The notes beneath the pieces are model-generated. The model had not been told where the DNA came from and did no database searches. It worked only from the letters and a program-made list of their open reading frames with translations. The position numbers were made by a program, and so were the translations under genes. This document shows, one piece after another, positions 7,873-16,428 of a DNA stretch of 64,000 nucleotides (the stretch's first letter is position 1; every line of letters begins with the position of its first letter). This DNA is from Sinomonas atrocyanea. GTDB taxonomy: Bacteria > Actinomycetota > Actinomycetes > Actinomycetales > Micrococcaceae. The stretch is from contig NZ_JAUSRH010000001.1 of NCBI RefSeq assembly GCF_030811715.1, forward strand, positions 248,001-312,000, read 5' to 3'.

Positions 7873-9477
7873 TTGGAATCCGCTCCAGCCGCCGCTCTCG
7901 CCGTCACCGGGCTCCCGGTGCCGAGCGAGGCGACCCCGACGGCGGGCGAGGGCAAGCGCCCCCGCCCGCCCTTCGGCGTCGTCCTCGCCGCCTGCCTCGT
8001 CGCCGCCGCGTCCCTGATCCCGCTCGGGTTCGTGGCGTTCATGACCGTCACCACCGGCTGGGACACCGCCGCGGCGCTCATCTTCCGCGAGCGCACGCTC
8101 GAGCTGCTCGGCAACACGCTCCTGCTCACGCTCATCACGGTGCCGCTGTGCATCGTGCTCGGGGTGGGCGGGGCGTGGCTCGTGGAGCGGACCGCGCTGC
8201 GGGCCCACCGGATCTGGGCGGTGGTCCTCGCGGCGCCGCTGGCCATCCCCGCGTTCGTGAACTCGTACGCGTGGGTGTCCGCGGTGCCGAGGCTCGAGGG
8301 CGTGTTCTCCGGCGTCCTCATCGCCACGCTCTCGTACTACCCGCTCGTGTACATCCCCGCGGCCGCCACGCTCTCGCGTCTGGACCCGGCGATCGAGCAG
8401 TCCGCGGCGTCGCTCGGCCTGGGCGCGTGGCGGACGTTCTTCCGGGTGGTGCTGCCGCAGCTGCGGATCGCCGTCTCCGGCGGCGCGCTGCTCGTGGCGC
8501 TGCACCTGCTCGCCGAGTACGGTGCGTTCGCGATGATCCGCTTCGACACGTTCACCACGGCGATCATGGAGCAGTACCGGTCCACCTTCAACGGCGCCGC
8601 GGGCAACATGCTCGCCTCCGTGCTCGTCACGGTCTGCCTCGTGCTCCTCGTGTCCGAGGCGCGGCTGCGCGGCAACGCCCGCTACGCGCGCATCGGCTCC
8701 GGCGTGCAGGCCACCCCGACGCGGCTCGCCCTCGGGACGTGGCAGCTGCCCGCACAGCTGGTGCTCCTCGCGCTCGCGGTCCTCGCCGTGGGCGTCCCGC
8801 TGTGGATGACCGTCACGTGGGCCGCGCAGGGCGGGGCAGATGTCTGGCAGACGGCGGACCTCGCGGGCGCGCTCGGCTCGAGCCTGTGGCTCGGGCTCCT
8901 CGGCGCCATCGTCACCACCGTGGTGGCCTTCCCCCTGGCGTTCCTCGCCGTGCGCTTCCCCGGATGGCTGTCCCGCGGGCTCGAGCTGTCCAACTACGTC
9001 ACGAGCTCGATGCCCGGCATCGTCCTCGCGCTCGCGTTCGTGACGGTCGCGCTGCGCGTCCTCCCGGGCATGTACCAGACCACGGGCCTGCTCGTCACGG
9101 CCTACGTGCTGCTCTTCCTCCCGCGCGCGCTCGTGAACCTGCGGGCCGGCCTCGCCCAGGCCCCCAAGGAGCTCGAGGAGGCCGCCCAGGCCCTCGGCAA
9201 GCGCCCGCTGCTCGCGTTCGTGCGGGTCACGCTGCGCCTCGTGGCCCCGGCGGCGGCCGGCGGCGCGGCGCTCGTGTTCCTCGCCGTCGTCAACGAGCTC
9301 ACGGCCACCCTGCTCCTCTCCCCGCTCGGCACGAAGACGCTCGCCACCGAGTTCTGGGCCCTGACGAGCGAGATCGACTACGTCAGCGCAGCCCCGTACG
9401 CGCTCGTGATGATCGCGCTCTCCGCCCCGATGACCTACCTGTTGTTCCAGCAGTCCAAGAAAGCAGCCGGACAGTGA
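7873..9477 (+). CDS. ferric iron ABC transporter permease (FbpB-like, fused)
   Basis: A 534-residue membrane protein with about twelve helices and two binding-protein-dependent permease domains, the fused arrangement of FbpB-type iron transporters. Each half contains an EAA-like loop (for example EQSAASLGLGAWRTFFRVVLPQ in the first half and EEAAQALGKRPLLAF in the second) that contacts the ATPase. The TTG at 7873, three bases after the stop of the binding-protein gene, is the start that covers the whole N-terminal region; an N-terminal cytoplasmic tail of about 30 residues precedes helix 1. Its stop overlaps the ATPase start. Confidence 0.9.
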   Translation: MESAPAAALAVTGLPVPSEATPTAGEGKRPRPPFGVVLAACLVAAASLIPLGFVAFMTVTTGWDTAAALIFRERTLELLGNTLLLTLITVPLCIVLGVGGAWLVERTALRAHRIWAVVLAAPLAIPAFVNSYAWVSAVPRLEGVFSGVLIATLSYYPLVYIPAAATLSRLDPAIEQSAASLGLGAWRTFFRVVLPQLRIAVSGGALLVALHLLAEYGAFAMIRFDTFTTAIMEQYRSTFNGAAGNMLASVLVTVCLVLLVSEARLRGNARYARIGSGVQATPTRLALGTWQLPAQLVLLALAVLAVGVPLWMTVTWAAQGGADVWQTADLAGALGSSLWLGLLGAIVTTVVAFPLAFLAVRFPGWLSRGLELSNYVTSSMPGIVLALAFVTVALRVLPGMYQTTGLLVTAYVLLFLPRALVNLRAGLAQAPKELEEAAQALGKRPLLAFVRVTLRLVAPAAAGGAALVFLAVVNELTATLLLSPLGTKTLATEFWALTSEIDYVSAAPYALVMIALSAPMTYLLFQQSKKAAGQ

Positions 9478-10622
9478 CCGAACAGACCCCCACGCCCGCA
9501 GCGGCGGCCCGCTTCCCCAGCCCCCGGGTGGCCCCGCAGATCGCCCAGACCGCGGACCACCACCTCGACATCGAGGAGGTCACGAAGGACTTCGGGCGCC
9601 AGCAGGTGCTCAAGGGCATCAACCTCTCGGTGGCCCGGGGCGGGACCACCGCGATCGTCGGCCCGAGCGGTTCCGGCAAGACCACGCTCCTGCGGCTCAT
9701 CGCCGGGTTCGAGGCGCCGGACACCGGCCGGATCCTCATGGACGGCAAGGAGGTCGCCGGCAGCACCTGGGTGCCCGCGCACCGGCGCAACATCGGCTAC
9801 GTCGCGCAGGACGGCGCACTGTTCCCGCACCTGTCCGTGGGGCAGAACGTCGCGTTCGGCCTGGACCGCGAGAAGTTCCGGGGGCGCAGGGCGGTCCAGG
9901 AGCGGGTCGAGGAGCTGCTGGACATGGTGGCCCTCGACCCCGCGTACGCGAAGCGCCGCCCCCACCAGCTCTCCGGCGGCCAGCAGCAGCGGATCGCCCT
10001 CGCCCGCGCGATGGCGTGCGAGCCCGAGGTCATGCTCCTGGACGAGCCGTTCTCCGCGCTCGACGCCGGCCTCCGGGTCGCCACGCGCCGCGCGATCGGC
10101 AAGGTCCTGCACCACGCAGGGGTGACCACCATCCTCGTCACCCACGACCAGGCCGAGGCCCTCTCCTTCGCCGACCAGGTCGCCGTGATGCGCGGCGGCC
10201 GGCTCGCCCAGATCGGCAACCCGTTCGTGGTCTACACCCGGCCCGCGGACCGTGCCACGGCCGAGTTCCTCGGCGACGCCGTGATCCTCGACGCCTGGCT
10301 CGAGGGCTCCCTCGCCATGTGCTCCCTCGGCGCGATTCCCGTCCGCCGGCCGCCGGCCCAGGGCCGCGTGCAGATCATGCTGCGCCCCGAGCAGATCCGC
10401 ATCGCCGCCGACTCGCGCATCCACGGCACGGTCCTCGACTGGGACTACTTCGGCCCCGAGTCCTCGGTGCGGATCAAGCTGCCCGAGCGCCCCGCGGACC
10501 CGCGCATCCCCGGCGGCGGCGAGGTCATCACCATCCGCCACTGGAACGCCGCGATGGCCCGGGCCGGGATGGACCTTGCCCTCAAGGTCATCGGCGAGGG
10601 CGTGGCCTTCCCCGTCGACTGA
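9474..10622 (+). CDS. ferric iron ABC transporter ATP-binding protein (FbpC-like)
   Basis: A 382-residue ATPase. Walker A GPSGSGKTT is at residues 63-71, the signature LSGGQQQR at 166-173 and Walker B VMLLDEP at 186-192; the C-terminal third (MLRPEQIRIA and beyond) is a TOBE regulatory domain as in FbpC/PotA/MalK subunits. GTG start at 9474 overlaps the permease stop by four bases (GTGA), coupling translation. An N-terminal extension of about 30 residues before the ABC domain is unusual but open and in frame. Last gene of the iron-regulated operon. Confidence 0.92.
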   Translation: MTEQTPTPAAAARFPSPRVAPQIAQTADHHLDIEEVTKDFGRQQVLKGINLSVARGGTTAIVGPSGSGKTTLLRLIAGFEAPDTGRILMDGKEVAGSTWVPAHRRNIGYVAQDGALFPHLSVGQNVAFGLDREKFRGRRAVQERVEELLDMVALDPAYAKRRPHQLSGGQQQRIALARAMACEPEVMLLDEPFSALDAGLRVATRRAIGKVLHHAGVTTILVTHDQAEALSFADQVAVMRGGRLAQIGNPFVVYTRPADRATAEFLGDAVILDAWLEGSLAMCSLGAIPVRRPPAQGRVQIMLRPEQIRIAADSRIHGTVLDWDYFGPESSVRIKLPERPADPRIPGGGEVITIRHWNAAMARAGMDLALKVIGEGVAFPVD

Positions 10623-10698
10623 CCCGCCCCTCCCTCCCCCGCCCAGCCCATCCCCCGCCCCGCCTGCCCACCTACCGCGCCCACCCCCGTCACCCCCG

Positions 10699-10772
10699 TT
10701 TCGGGTACGCATCTCGTCGCCTTCCCGGCCTTCCGGGTACGCATCCCGTCGCCTTCCCGGCCTTACGGGTAC
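10699..10772. repeat. 32-bp tandem repeat, locus 1 (three starts)
   Basis: Units beginning TTTCGGGTACGCATCTCGTC (10699), TTCCGGGTACGCATCCCGTC (10731) and TTACGGGTAC (10763) recur at exactly 32-bp spacing; the third unit is truncated. The same unit with the same period occurs in reverse orientation at 15537-15616. It fills part of the gap between the iron operon and the MBL-fold gene; no gene or promoter is apparent in it. Confidence 0.85.
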
Positions 10773-10828
10773 GACGGCGACCGCCCGCCTCCCGCGGGCG
10801 GCCCACCCGAGGCGGGCGGCCGGCGTCG
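10772..10828. terminator. imperfect long hairpin of the ACGACGGCG family
   Basis: Arms 10772-10789 and 10811-10828 pair over 18 bp with three mismatches, enclosing a CGCGGGCG-containing loop. Related arms are found at 35280-35324 and 58539-58594. It may terminate the iron operon transcript; no U-tract follows. Confidence 0.5.
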
Positions 10829-10850
10829 TGCGCGGGGCTACGCTGAAGGC

Positions 10851-11642
10851 ATGGCCGACGACGTCACCGCCCCCGCGACCCGCTGGGTCCGCAGCTCAGC
10901 CCTCACGCGCTACCGCCTCGCCCCCAACCCGGGGCCGATGAGCCTGGACGGGACGAACTCGTACGTGATCGCGGCGCCGGGCTCGGAGTCGGTGGTGGTC
11001 GTGGACCCGGGCCCCCTCGATGCCGAGCACCTGGCCGAGCTGGCCGGCGTCGGGCATGTCGAGCTCGTAGTCCTCACGCACCACCACCCGGACCACACCG
11101 AGGCGGCCGAGGAGTTCCACCGCATGACCGGCGCCCCCGTGCGCGCCAGGGACGCCGCGCTGTGCCTCGGCGCGGGGCCGCTCGAGGACGGCGAGCGCCT
11201 CGAGGCCGCCGGGGTGCGGATCGAGGTCCTCGCCACCCCGGGGCACACGGCGGACTCGATCTGCCTGGCGCTCCCTGACGACGGCGAGCACGGCGCCGTG
11301 CTCACGGGCGACACGATCCTGGGCCGCGGCACGACCGTCATCGTGTTCCCGGACGGGCGGCTCGGCGACTACCTCGCGACCCTGCGCCGGCTCGAGGCCT
11401 TGGGCCCCGCCACGGTGCTGCCCGCCCACGGGCCGGTGCTCCCGGACCTCGCGGGAATCGCGCGCGCCTACCTCGCCCACCGCGAGGAGCGGCTCGACCA
11501 GGTGCGCGCTGCCCTCGCGGAGCTGGGCCCTGGGGCAACGGTCGCTCAGGTGACGGACGCCGTGTACGCGGACGTCGATGCGAGCGTGCGCCGCGCCGCC
11601 GAGAACTCGGTCGCCGCCCAGCTGGACTACCTGCGCGGGTAG
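10851..11642 (+). CDS. MBL-fold metallohydrolase (LACTB2/glyoxalase II-like)
   Basis: A 263-residue metallo-beta-lactamase-fold protein. The metal-binding HHHPDH is at residues 77-82, a third ligand region GHTADS at 131-136, LTGDTILGRG supplies the bridging Asp and LPAHGP a further His. A C-terminal helical segment (LAHREERLDQVRAAL and after) matches the LACTB2-like group, members of which are endoribonucleases or thioesterase-like hydrolases. Cytosolic. ATG at 10851; single gene convergent with the acylphosphatase operon. Substrate unknown. Confidence 0.85.
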   Translation: MADDVTAPATRWVRSSALTRYRLAPNPGPMSLDGTNSYVIAAPGSESVVVVDPGPLDAEHLAELAGVGHVELVVLTHHHPDHTEAAEEFHRMTGAPVRARDAALCLGAGPLEDGERLEAAGVRIEVLATPGHTADSICLALPDDGEHGAVLTGDTILGRGTTVIVFPDGRLGDYLATLRRLEALGPATVLPAHGPVLPDLAGIARAYLAHREERLDQVRAALAELGPGATVAQVTDAVYADVDASVRRAAENSVAAQLDYLRG

Positions 11643-11659
11643 CGCCACGGCAGCGGGAC

Positions 11660-11986
11660 TCAGAAGAGGCTGAACTCCGAGAACTCCCCGGTGGCCGGGC
11701 CGATGCTCGCCCGGACCTCGTCCACCCGGCCGGGCGCCTCGTCGGAGCGCAGCCAGGCCAGCAGCTCCTCCACGCCGTCCCGCCCGCCCTCGGCGACCAC
11801 CTCGACGGTCCCGTCGGGGAGGTTGCCGGCCGAGCCCACGAGCCCGAGCCGCTCGGCCTGCCCGAGGGTCCGGAAGCGGAATCCCACCCCCTGAACCATT
11901 CCCGAGACGGTGGCGCTGAGCCGGGCCTCGGGAGCCTCAGGGGTGCCGGGCTGGCTGCGCGGGCTGCGGCGCCGGAAGATCGACAT
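11660..11986 (-). CDS. acylphosphatase
   Basis: A 108-residue protein with a complete acylphosphatase domain: VQGVGFRFRT supplies the phosphate-binding Arg37 and VGSAGNLPDG the catalytic Asn55. The enzyme hydrolyses carboxyl-phosphate bonds such as acetyl phosphate or carbamoyl phosphate. The N-terminal 20 residues are an arginine- and proline-rich extension outside the domain. It starts three bases after the stop of the PAP2 gene, so both are in one operon of phosphate-ester or phosphoanhydride hydrolases. Confidence 0.88.
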   Translation of the reverse strand: MSIFRRRSPRSQPGTPEAPEARLSATVSGMVQGVGFRFRTLGQAERLGLVGSAGNLPDGTVEVVAEGGRDGVEELLAWLRSDEAPGRVDEVRASIGPATGEFSEFSLF

Positions 11987-11989
11987 GCC

Positions 11990-12691
11990 TCAAGTGTCCG
12001 CCGCGGCCCGGGTGGTCGCCACCGCGGCGCGCCCCCGGTCGCCGTCCGGCGTGCGGAGCGCGTCGACCCACAGGACCGCCGCAAGCACGATCGCCCCGAT
12101 CGAGAGGGACGCCGCCACGTCGGTGAGCCAGTGGCGGCCCAGGTAGAGGTCGCTCGCGGCCACGGCCACGACGACGAGGCCGGCGGCCACGGCGGCGAGG
12201 GGCAGGCCGCGGGTGGTCGCGCGGCGCGAGTAGACCAGGTACAGGCCCACGAACAGCAAGGTGACGGCGCCGGCGGTGTGCGCGGAGGGGAACGCCGGTC
12301 CCTCACTGCCACCGGTCGCCGCGAACCACGCCGGCGGCCGCGACCGGTCCACCCAGTAGCGGGCGCCGGCAACGAGGAAGAAGTCGGCGAGCGAGGCACC
12401 CGCGAGGAGGGCGGGCCGCCACAGTTCGCGCCGCCACACCGCCCAGACGACGGCGACCGCGGCCGACGCCGCGAGCACCTCCGCCGGCCCGGTCGCCGCG
12501 CTGAGGGCATCCGCGGCCGCGGTCGCGGGACCGCTGCGGTGGGCCGCGAGCCCGTCGAGGACCGGCCAGTCGAGGTCCGCGAGGCTCCAGTTCCCCGCCA
12601 CGGACTCGAGCAGCCACCCGAAGACGACGAGGCCCGCCGCGGCCAGCGCGGCGGCTACGGCGCGCCGAGCGGACGCGGTGACCTTGAGCAT
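11990..12691 (-). CDS. PAP2-family membrane phosphatase
   Basis: A 233-residue membrane protein with about six helices. The three PAP2 phosphatase motifs are visible: R-x6-RP at 111-119 (RYWVDRSRP), PSAH at 135-138 and S-x5-R-H-x3-D within SDLYLGRHWLTD at 180-191 with catalytic His187. Such proteins dephosphorylate lipid phosphates such as phosphatidic acid or undecaprenyl pyrophosphate on the outer membrane face. First gene of the two-gene operon with acylphosphatase. Substrate not resolved by sequence. Confidence 0.9.
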   Translation of the reverse strand: MLKVTASARRAVAAALAAAGLVVFGWLLESVAGNWSLADLDWPVLDGLAAHRSGPATAAADALSAATGPAEVLAASAAVAVVWAVWRRELWRPALLAGASLADFFLVAGARYWVDRSRPPAWFAATGGSEGPAFPSAHTAGAVTLLFVGLYLVYSRRATTRGLPLAAVAAGLVVVAVAASDLYLGRHWLTDVAASLSIGAIVLAAVLWVDALRTPDGDRGRAAVATTRAAADT

Positions 12692-12774
12692 CCCCCCAGT
12701 CTCGCGCCCACGCGTGGGAGATGACCGGGAGGAAGCTCGGCGGGGGCTGGGAGTCGGCGCGCGGGCGCGCCCGC

Positions 12775-12875
12775 GTCCACGTGCTGCCCCGTGGGCCGCG
12801 CCCGGCCCATCCCGCCCCCCGCCCGGCCCATCCCCCGCCCGGCCTGTCCCGCCCGGCGGCCCGGCGGTAGCGTGG
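12775..12875. repeat. C-rich imperfect direct repeats
   Basis: Short units of the form CCCGCCCGGCCCATCCC recur three to four times in the gap between the divergent PAP2 gene and the debranching-type gene. Low complexity; no start signal or RNA gene seen. Promoters for both flanking genes must lie in or around it. Confidence 0.45.
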
Positions 12876-12879
12876 CGGC

Positions 12880-14826
12880 ATGAGCGCTCCCCTCCAGCCC
12901 GCCCTGCACCGCCAGCACGTCGCCGTCGCCGCGCCCACCCAGCTGTGGCTCAGCGCCGAGGGCCGCCTCGTCCCGGATCCGGCGGGCCTCACCGGGATCT
13001 TCCACGCGGACACCCGGTTCCTCGACCACGCGGCCGTCACCGTGGACGGGACCGAGCCGCAGCCCGTCGGCGTCTCCGCCGCCGGCGCCGGCATCGCCGT
13101 GGAGGGCCTCGCCCGGAATATCGCCGGGCCCACCCTCGACCCGGCCGTCCGGGTGGTCCAGCACTGGACCGTCGAGGCCGGCACCGTGCGGCACTCGGTC
13201 GAGCTGAGCACGTCCCTGCCCGCGCTCGACTGCACGCTCGCGGTGCACCTCGGCGCGGACTTCGCTCCGATGGACGCCGTGCGCGTCGGGCGCCCCGGGA
13301 ACCCGGTGGAACCCGCGCACGACGCCGCGCGGCTGGCCTGGGAGCGCGGCGGCAGGCGCGCCGTGGCCACCCCCGGCACGCCGGGCGCGCGCATCGCCAC
13401 GTCGATCGACCGCGACTCCGACGACACGGATGGGTTCCCCTCCGGCCACCCCGCCCTCGTCTGGTCCGCCTCGCTGGGCCGCGGGAAGCCGTTCCGCGCG
13501 TCGTGGAGCGTGACGCTCGAGGACGCGGACGCCGTCGTGCGGGCTGCGCCGGGCGGCGCAGCGGAGGACGAGGCGGAGAGCCGGCCCGGCGCCGTCGGCC
13601 GCCTGCTGGCCACCTCCCTGCAGCAGCTCGCGGGCCTGCGGCTCGCCACGACCCGGCTGCCCGACGCGCCGTTCCTCGCCGCGGGCGCGCCGTGGTACTT
13701 CACCCTGTTCGGGCGGGACTCGCTGTGGTCGGCCCGCCTCCTCCTCCCCCGCGACACCGCCCTCGCGGCCGGGACCCTGCGCGCGCTCGCTGCGTACCAG
13801 GGCGCCGAGCGGGTCCAGGAGTCGGCGGAGGAGCCGGGCAAGATCCCGCACGAGATCCGGGCCCATGAGCTCGTGGTGGACCACGGTCCCGGCGGCGACC
13901 AGCTCCGGCTTCCGCCGGTCTACTACGGGACCGTCGACGCGACCGCCCTGTGGCTGTGCCTAGCTGGCGAGCTCTCCCGGACGGGGCGCGCCCCGGACGC
14001 CGTGCGCGCGCTGCTGCCGGCCGCGCGGCGGGCGGCGGACTGGCTCCTCGCTTCCGCGACCGGCCCGGGCGGGTTCCTCGCGTACCGGGACGAGACCGGC
14101 CACGGGCTGAGCAATCAGGGCTGGAAGGACTCGGCGGACGCGATGCAGTTCCGCGACGGCCGCCGCGCGGAGGGGCCGATCGCCCTCGCCGAGGTGCAGG
14201 GGTACGCACACCAGGCCGCGCTCGAGGCCGCAGCCCTCTTCGAGGAGCTGCGCGGACCGGGCGGCGGCGAGGGGCTGCGCGCCCAGGCGGCGGCTCTGCG
14301 GGAGTTCGCGGCAGGGCTCCGCTCGCGGTTCCGGGAGTCGTTCTGGGTGGAGGACGCCGCCGGGCGGTTCCCGGCGATGGCGCTCGACGGCGGCGGCACT
14401 CCTCTCGACGCCCCCGGGTCCAACATGGGCCATCTGCTCGGCACGGGTCTGCTGGATGCGGACGAGGCGCGCCTCGTGGTGGACCGGCTGCTCGGGGACG
14501 AGCTGTTCAGCGGCTACGGGATCCGGACCCTGTCCACGGCCGCGGCCGGGTACTGGCCCCTGAGCTACCACTGCGGGTCGGTCTGGAGCCACGACACCGC
14601 GATCGCGGTGCGCGGGATGCTCGCCGAGGGCTTCCGTGCCGAGGCGGCGACCGTGGCACGGGGGCTCGTCCGGGCCGCGGAGTCGCTGGGCGGGTCGCTG
14701 CCCGAGCTCTTCTCCGGGGTCGGGACCGCCGAGTCCGCCCGGGCCCTGGCCTACCCGGCCGCGTGCCGGCCCCAGGCGTGGAGCGCGGCGTCGGCCGCGG
14801 TGGTGGCCCGGGCGCTGGGAGCCTGA
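12880..14826 (+). CDS. glycogen debranching-type (GDE_N_bis / amylo-alpha-1,6-glucosidase-like) protein
   Basis: A 648-residue cytosolic protein. The N-terminal 200 residues form the GDE_N_bis beta-domain, opening with LSAEGRLVPDPAGLTGIFHADTRF in its typical form; the C-terminal region is an (alpha/alpha)6 barrel with YFTLFGRDSLWSARLLLP, SNQGWKDSADA and SYHCGSVWSHDTAIAVRG, as in actinobacterial amylo-alpha-1,6-glucosidases. The Asp-rich loops supply the likely general acid and base. It probably trims an alpha-linked glucan or a glucosylated metabolite, but substrates in this subgroup are poorly known. ATG at 12880, alone on its strand. Confidence 0.85.
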   Translation: MSAPLQPALHRQHVAVAAPTQLWLSAEGRLVPDPAGLTGIFHADTRFLDHAAVTVDGTEPQPVGVSAAGAGIAVEGLARNIAGPTLDPAVRVVQHWTVEAGTVRHSVELSTSLPALDCTLAVHLGADFAPMDAVRVGRPGNPVEPAHDAARLAWERGGRRAVATPGTPGARIATSIDRDSDDTDGFPSGHPALVWSASLGRGKPFRASWSVTLEDADAVVRAAPGGAAEDEAESRPGAVGRLLATSLQQLAGLRLATTRLPDAPFLAAGAPWYFTLFGRDSLWSARLLLPRDTALAAGTLRALAAYQGAERVQESAEEPGKIPHEIRAHELVVDHGPGGDQLRLPPVYYGTVDATALWLCLAGELSRTGRAPDAVRALLPAARRAADWLLASATGPGGFLAYRDETGHGLSNQGWKDSADAMQFRDGRRAEGPIALAEVQGYAHQAALEAAALFEELRGPGGGEGLRAQAAALREFAAGLRSRFRESFWVEDAAGRFPAMALDGGGTPLDAPGSNMGHLLGTGLLDADEARLVVDRLLGDELFSGYGIRTLSTAAAGYWPLSYHCGSVWSHDTAIAVRGMLAEGFRAEAATVARGLVRAAESLGGSLPELFSGVGTAESARALAYPAACRPQAWSAASAAVVARALGA

Positions 14827-14839
14827 GCCGGGCCCGGGC

Positions 14840-14895
14840 ACCCGGGGGCCCGCGGGCCCCGCGGGCCCCGCGGGCCCCGCGGGCCCCGCGCGCCC
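14840..14895. repeat. GCGGGCCCC tandem tract
   Basis: Four to five head-to-tail copies of a nine-base unit (GCGGGCCCC) fill the space between convergent genes. Every unit is self-complementary in part, so it could form a strong GC-only hairpin acting as a terminator. Confidence 0.6.
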
Positions 14896-14902
14896 CGCCG
14901 TG

Positions 14903-15493
14903 TCAGGGCCGCTTCTTCTGCGGGTAGACGGTCTCCTGCCGGGCGAGCATGTCCACGAACTGGGCGATCTTCCGGGCCCGCGTCTCGGGCCTCTTCACCG
15001 AGGTGGTGCGGTAGATGAGCGCGAACCGGTTCGTGGAGGTCAGGACCTCGAACATCGCCTGGGCCTCCGGGACGGCGGCGATGGCCGCCGCGAGGTCGGC
15101 GGGCACCTCGGCCGAGGCCGCGCCGCTGTACGCGGCCTCCCACCGCCCGTCCGCCTTCGCGGCGTCCACGGCTGCACGGCCGGCCGGCGTCATCCGCCCC
15201 TCGGCCTCGAGCCGCACCGCGCGCTCCACATTGCTCTGCGACCACCGGCTCCTCGGCGAGCGCGGCGTGAACCGGATCGCCGAACTCTCCGCATCGCGTG
15301 CCCGCAGCTGGCCGTCGATCCAGCCGAAGCACAGCGCCTCGAGCACCGCGGGCTCGTAGGCCAACGCGGTCACCGTGCCGCCCTTCTTGTGCAGGACGAG
15401 CCACACCCCGGGGCTCGCGCGGTGGTTCTCGGCGAGCCACGCCCGCCACGCGGGCGCATCCGGGACAACGAGTTCGGGGAGCTCGGGGGCCAT
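14903..15493 (-). CDS. YdeI/OmpD-associated family protein
   Basis: A 196-residue cytosolic protein with the YdeI/OmpD-associated signatures: WLAENHRASPGVWLVLHKKG near the N-terminus, LCFGWIDGQLR (the invariant FGWID) and FTPRSPRSRWSQSNVERA, followed by a C-terminal helical region rich in alanine. The family's function is not firmly known; it is linked to stress responses in other bacteria. I use the ATG at 15491-15493, because the reading frame upstream only passes through the 32-bp tandem repeat and is not protein-like. Confidence 0.85.
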   Translation of the reverse strand: MAPELPELVVPDAPAWRAWLAENHRASPGVWLVLHKKGGTVTALAYEPAVLEALCFGWIDGQLRARDAESSAIRFTPRSPRSRWSQSNVERAVRLEAEGRMTPAGRAAVDAAKADGRWEAAYSGAASAEVPADLAAAIAAVPEAQAMFEVLTSTNRFALIYRTTSVKRPETRARKIAQFVDMLARQETVYPQKKRP

Positions 15494-15536
15494 GCGGACT
15501 ACCCTCTCCGAGCCTGGGCGGCGGCGCAAGGCGCTC

Positions 15537-15616
15537 GTACCCGGAATGCCGGAATCGCGACGAGATCCGTACCCGAAACGGGGAAAGCGCGACGAGATGC
15601 GTACCCGAAACGGGAG
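15537..15616. repeat. 32-bp tandem repeat, locus 2 (reverse orientation)
   Basis: GTACCCG blocks at 15537, 15569 and 15601 are spaced exactly 32 bp, separated by GAAACGGGGAAAGCGCGACG-type sequence. Read on the opposite strand the units are the same as at 10699-10772 (GTTTCGGGTACGCATCTCGT). They sit between the divergent YdeI-like and VOC genes, where promoters would be expected. Confidence 0.85.
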
Positions 15617-15674
15617 GGGGAGGTGGGGCACCGGTGGTGGGAGGATGGGGGCACCTGTCGCGAAGGGAGCCCCC

Positions 15675-16418
15675 ATGCTGCGTGTCCTCGCCACCCGCTA
15701 CACCTCGGCGCTGCCCGAACTGCGCCGCCTCCTGCTCGACCTCGGCCTCGTGCCCGGGGAGGAGGGCGAGGGCTGGGCGGTGCTCGACTCGCACAGCGGC
15801 CGGGTGCGCCTGCGCTCGGCCGAGCGGGGCTCGCCCCAGGACGGCGCCACCGTGTTCGGGGTCGAGGTCCGGGACCCGCAGGAGTTCGCGCGCCGCACCG
15901 CGGACGACGGCGGCCGGGCGGCCCTCGAGGACTCCGCCGGCGGGCCGCGGGTCCGGATCACGGGGCCGGACGGCTTCGCGTTCACGGCCGAGCCCGCCTC
16001 CCACGCCGGGCGCCCGGTCGATGCCGACCCGGACATGACCGTGCGGCTCGAGTGGAACACCCCCGACCTCGACGGCACGGCCGCAACCCTCGCCGCGATC
16101 GGGGCCAGGCCACGGCCCGAACCGCTGCTCGGCCCCGACCTGGCCCGCGAGTTCACCGCCAAGAACGGCGGGGTCATCGCGGCGGTCAGGGCCGCGGCCG
16201 TCTCGGCCGGAGGCCTCGTCCTCGAATACTCCGGGCGGCGCAGCGAGCTGATGCCCCGGCTCGCGCTGGCCGGCTGGGCCGCCGAGGAGGTCACCGCCGA
16301 GGAGGCCGAGGGCGGGAGCCGGCCCGGCGGCGTCGTACGCGTGCAGATCCCGACGCCGGACGGACGCGACGTCACGATCCTGGCGGCGGGCCCCGCCGGC
16401 GGGGCCGAGATGCGGTAG
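15675..16418 (+). CDS. VOC/glyoxalase-fold two-domain protein
   Basis: A 247-residue protein made of two vicinal-oxygen-chelate-like halves: residues 1-115 with alternating strands and a segment GPDGFAFTAEP, and 120-240 with VRLEWNTPDLDGTAATLAAI typical of a second VOC start. Clear metal ligands (His/Glu pairs) are not obvious, so it may be a binding or non-enzymatic member. ATG at 15675, with AAGGGAG upstream. Ten bases separate it from the Nudix-like gene, suggesting an operon. Family placement is by pattern rather than a strong motif. Confidence 0.6.
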   Translation: MLRVLATRYTSALPELRRLLLDLGLVPGEEGEGWAVLDSHSGRVRLRSAERGSPQDGATVFGVEVRDPQEFARRTADDGGRAALEDSAGGPRVRITGPDGFAFTAEPASHAGRPVDADPDMTVRLEWNTPDLDGTAATLAAIGARPRPEPLLGPDLAREFTAKNGGVIAAVRAAAVSAGGLVLEYSGRRSELMPRLALAGWAAEEVTAEEAEGGSRPGGVVRVQIPTPDGRDVTILAAGPAGGAEMR

Positions 16419-16428
16419 AACAGTAGGC

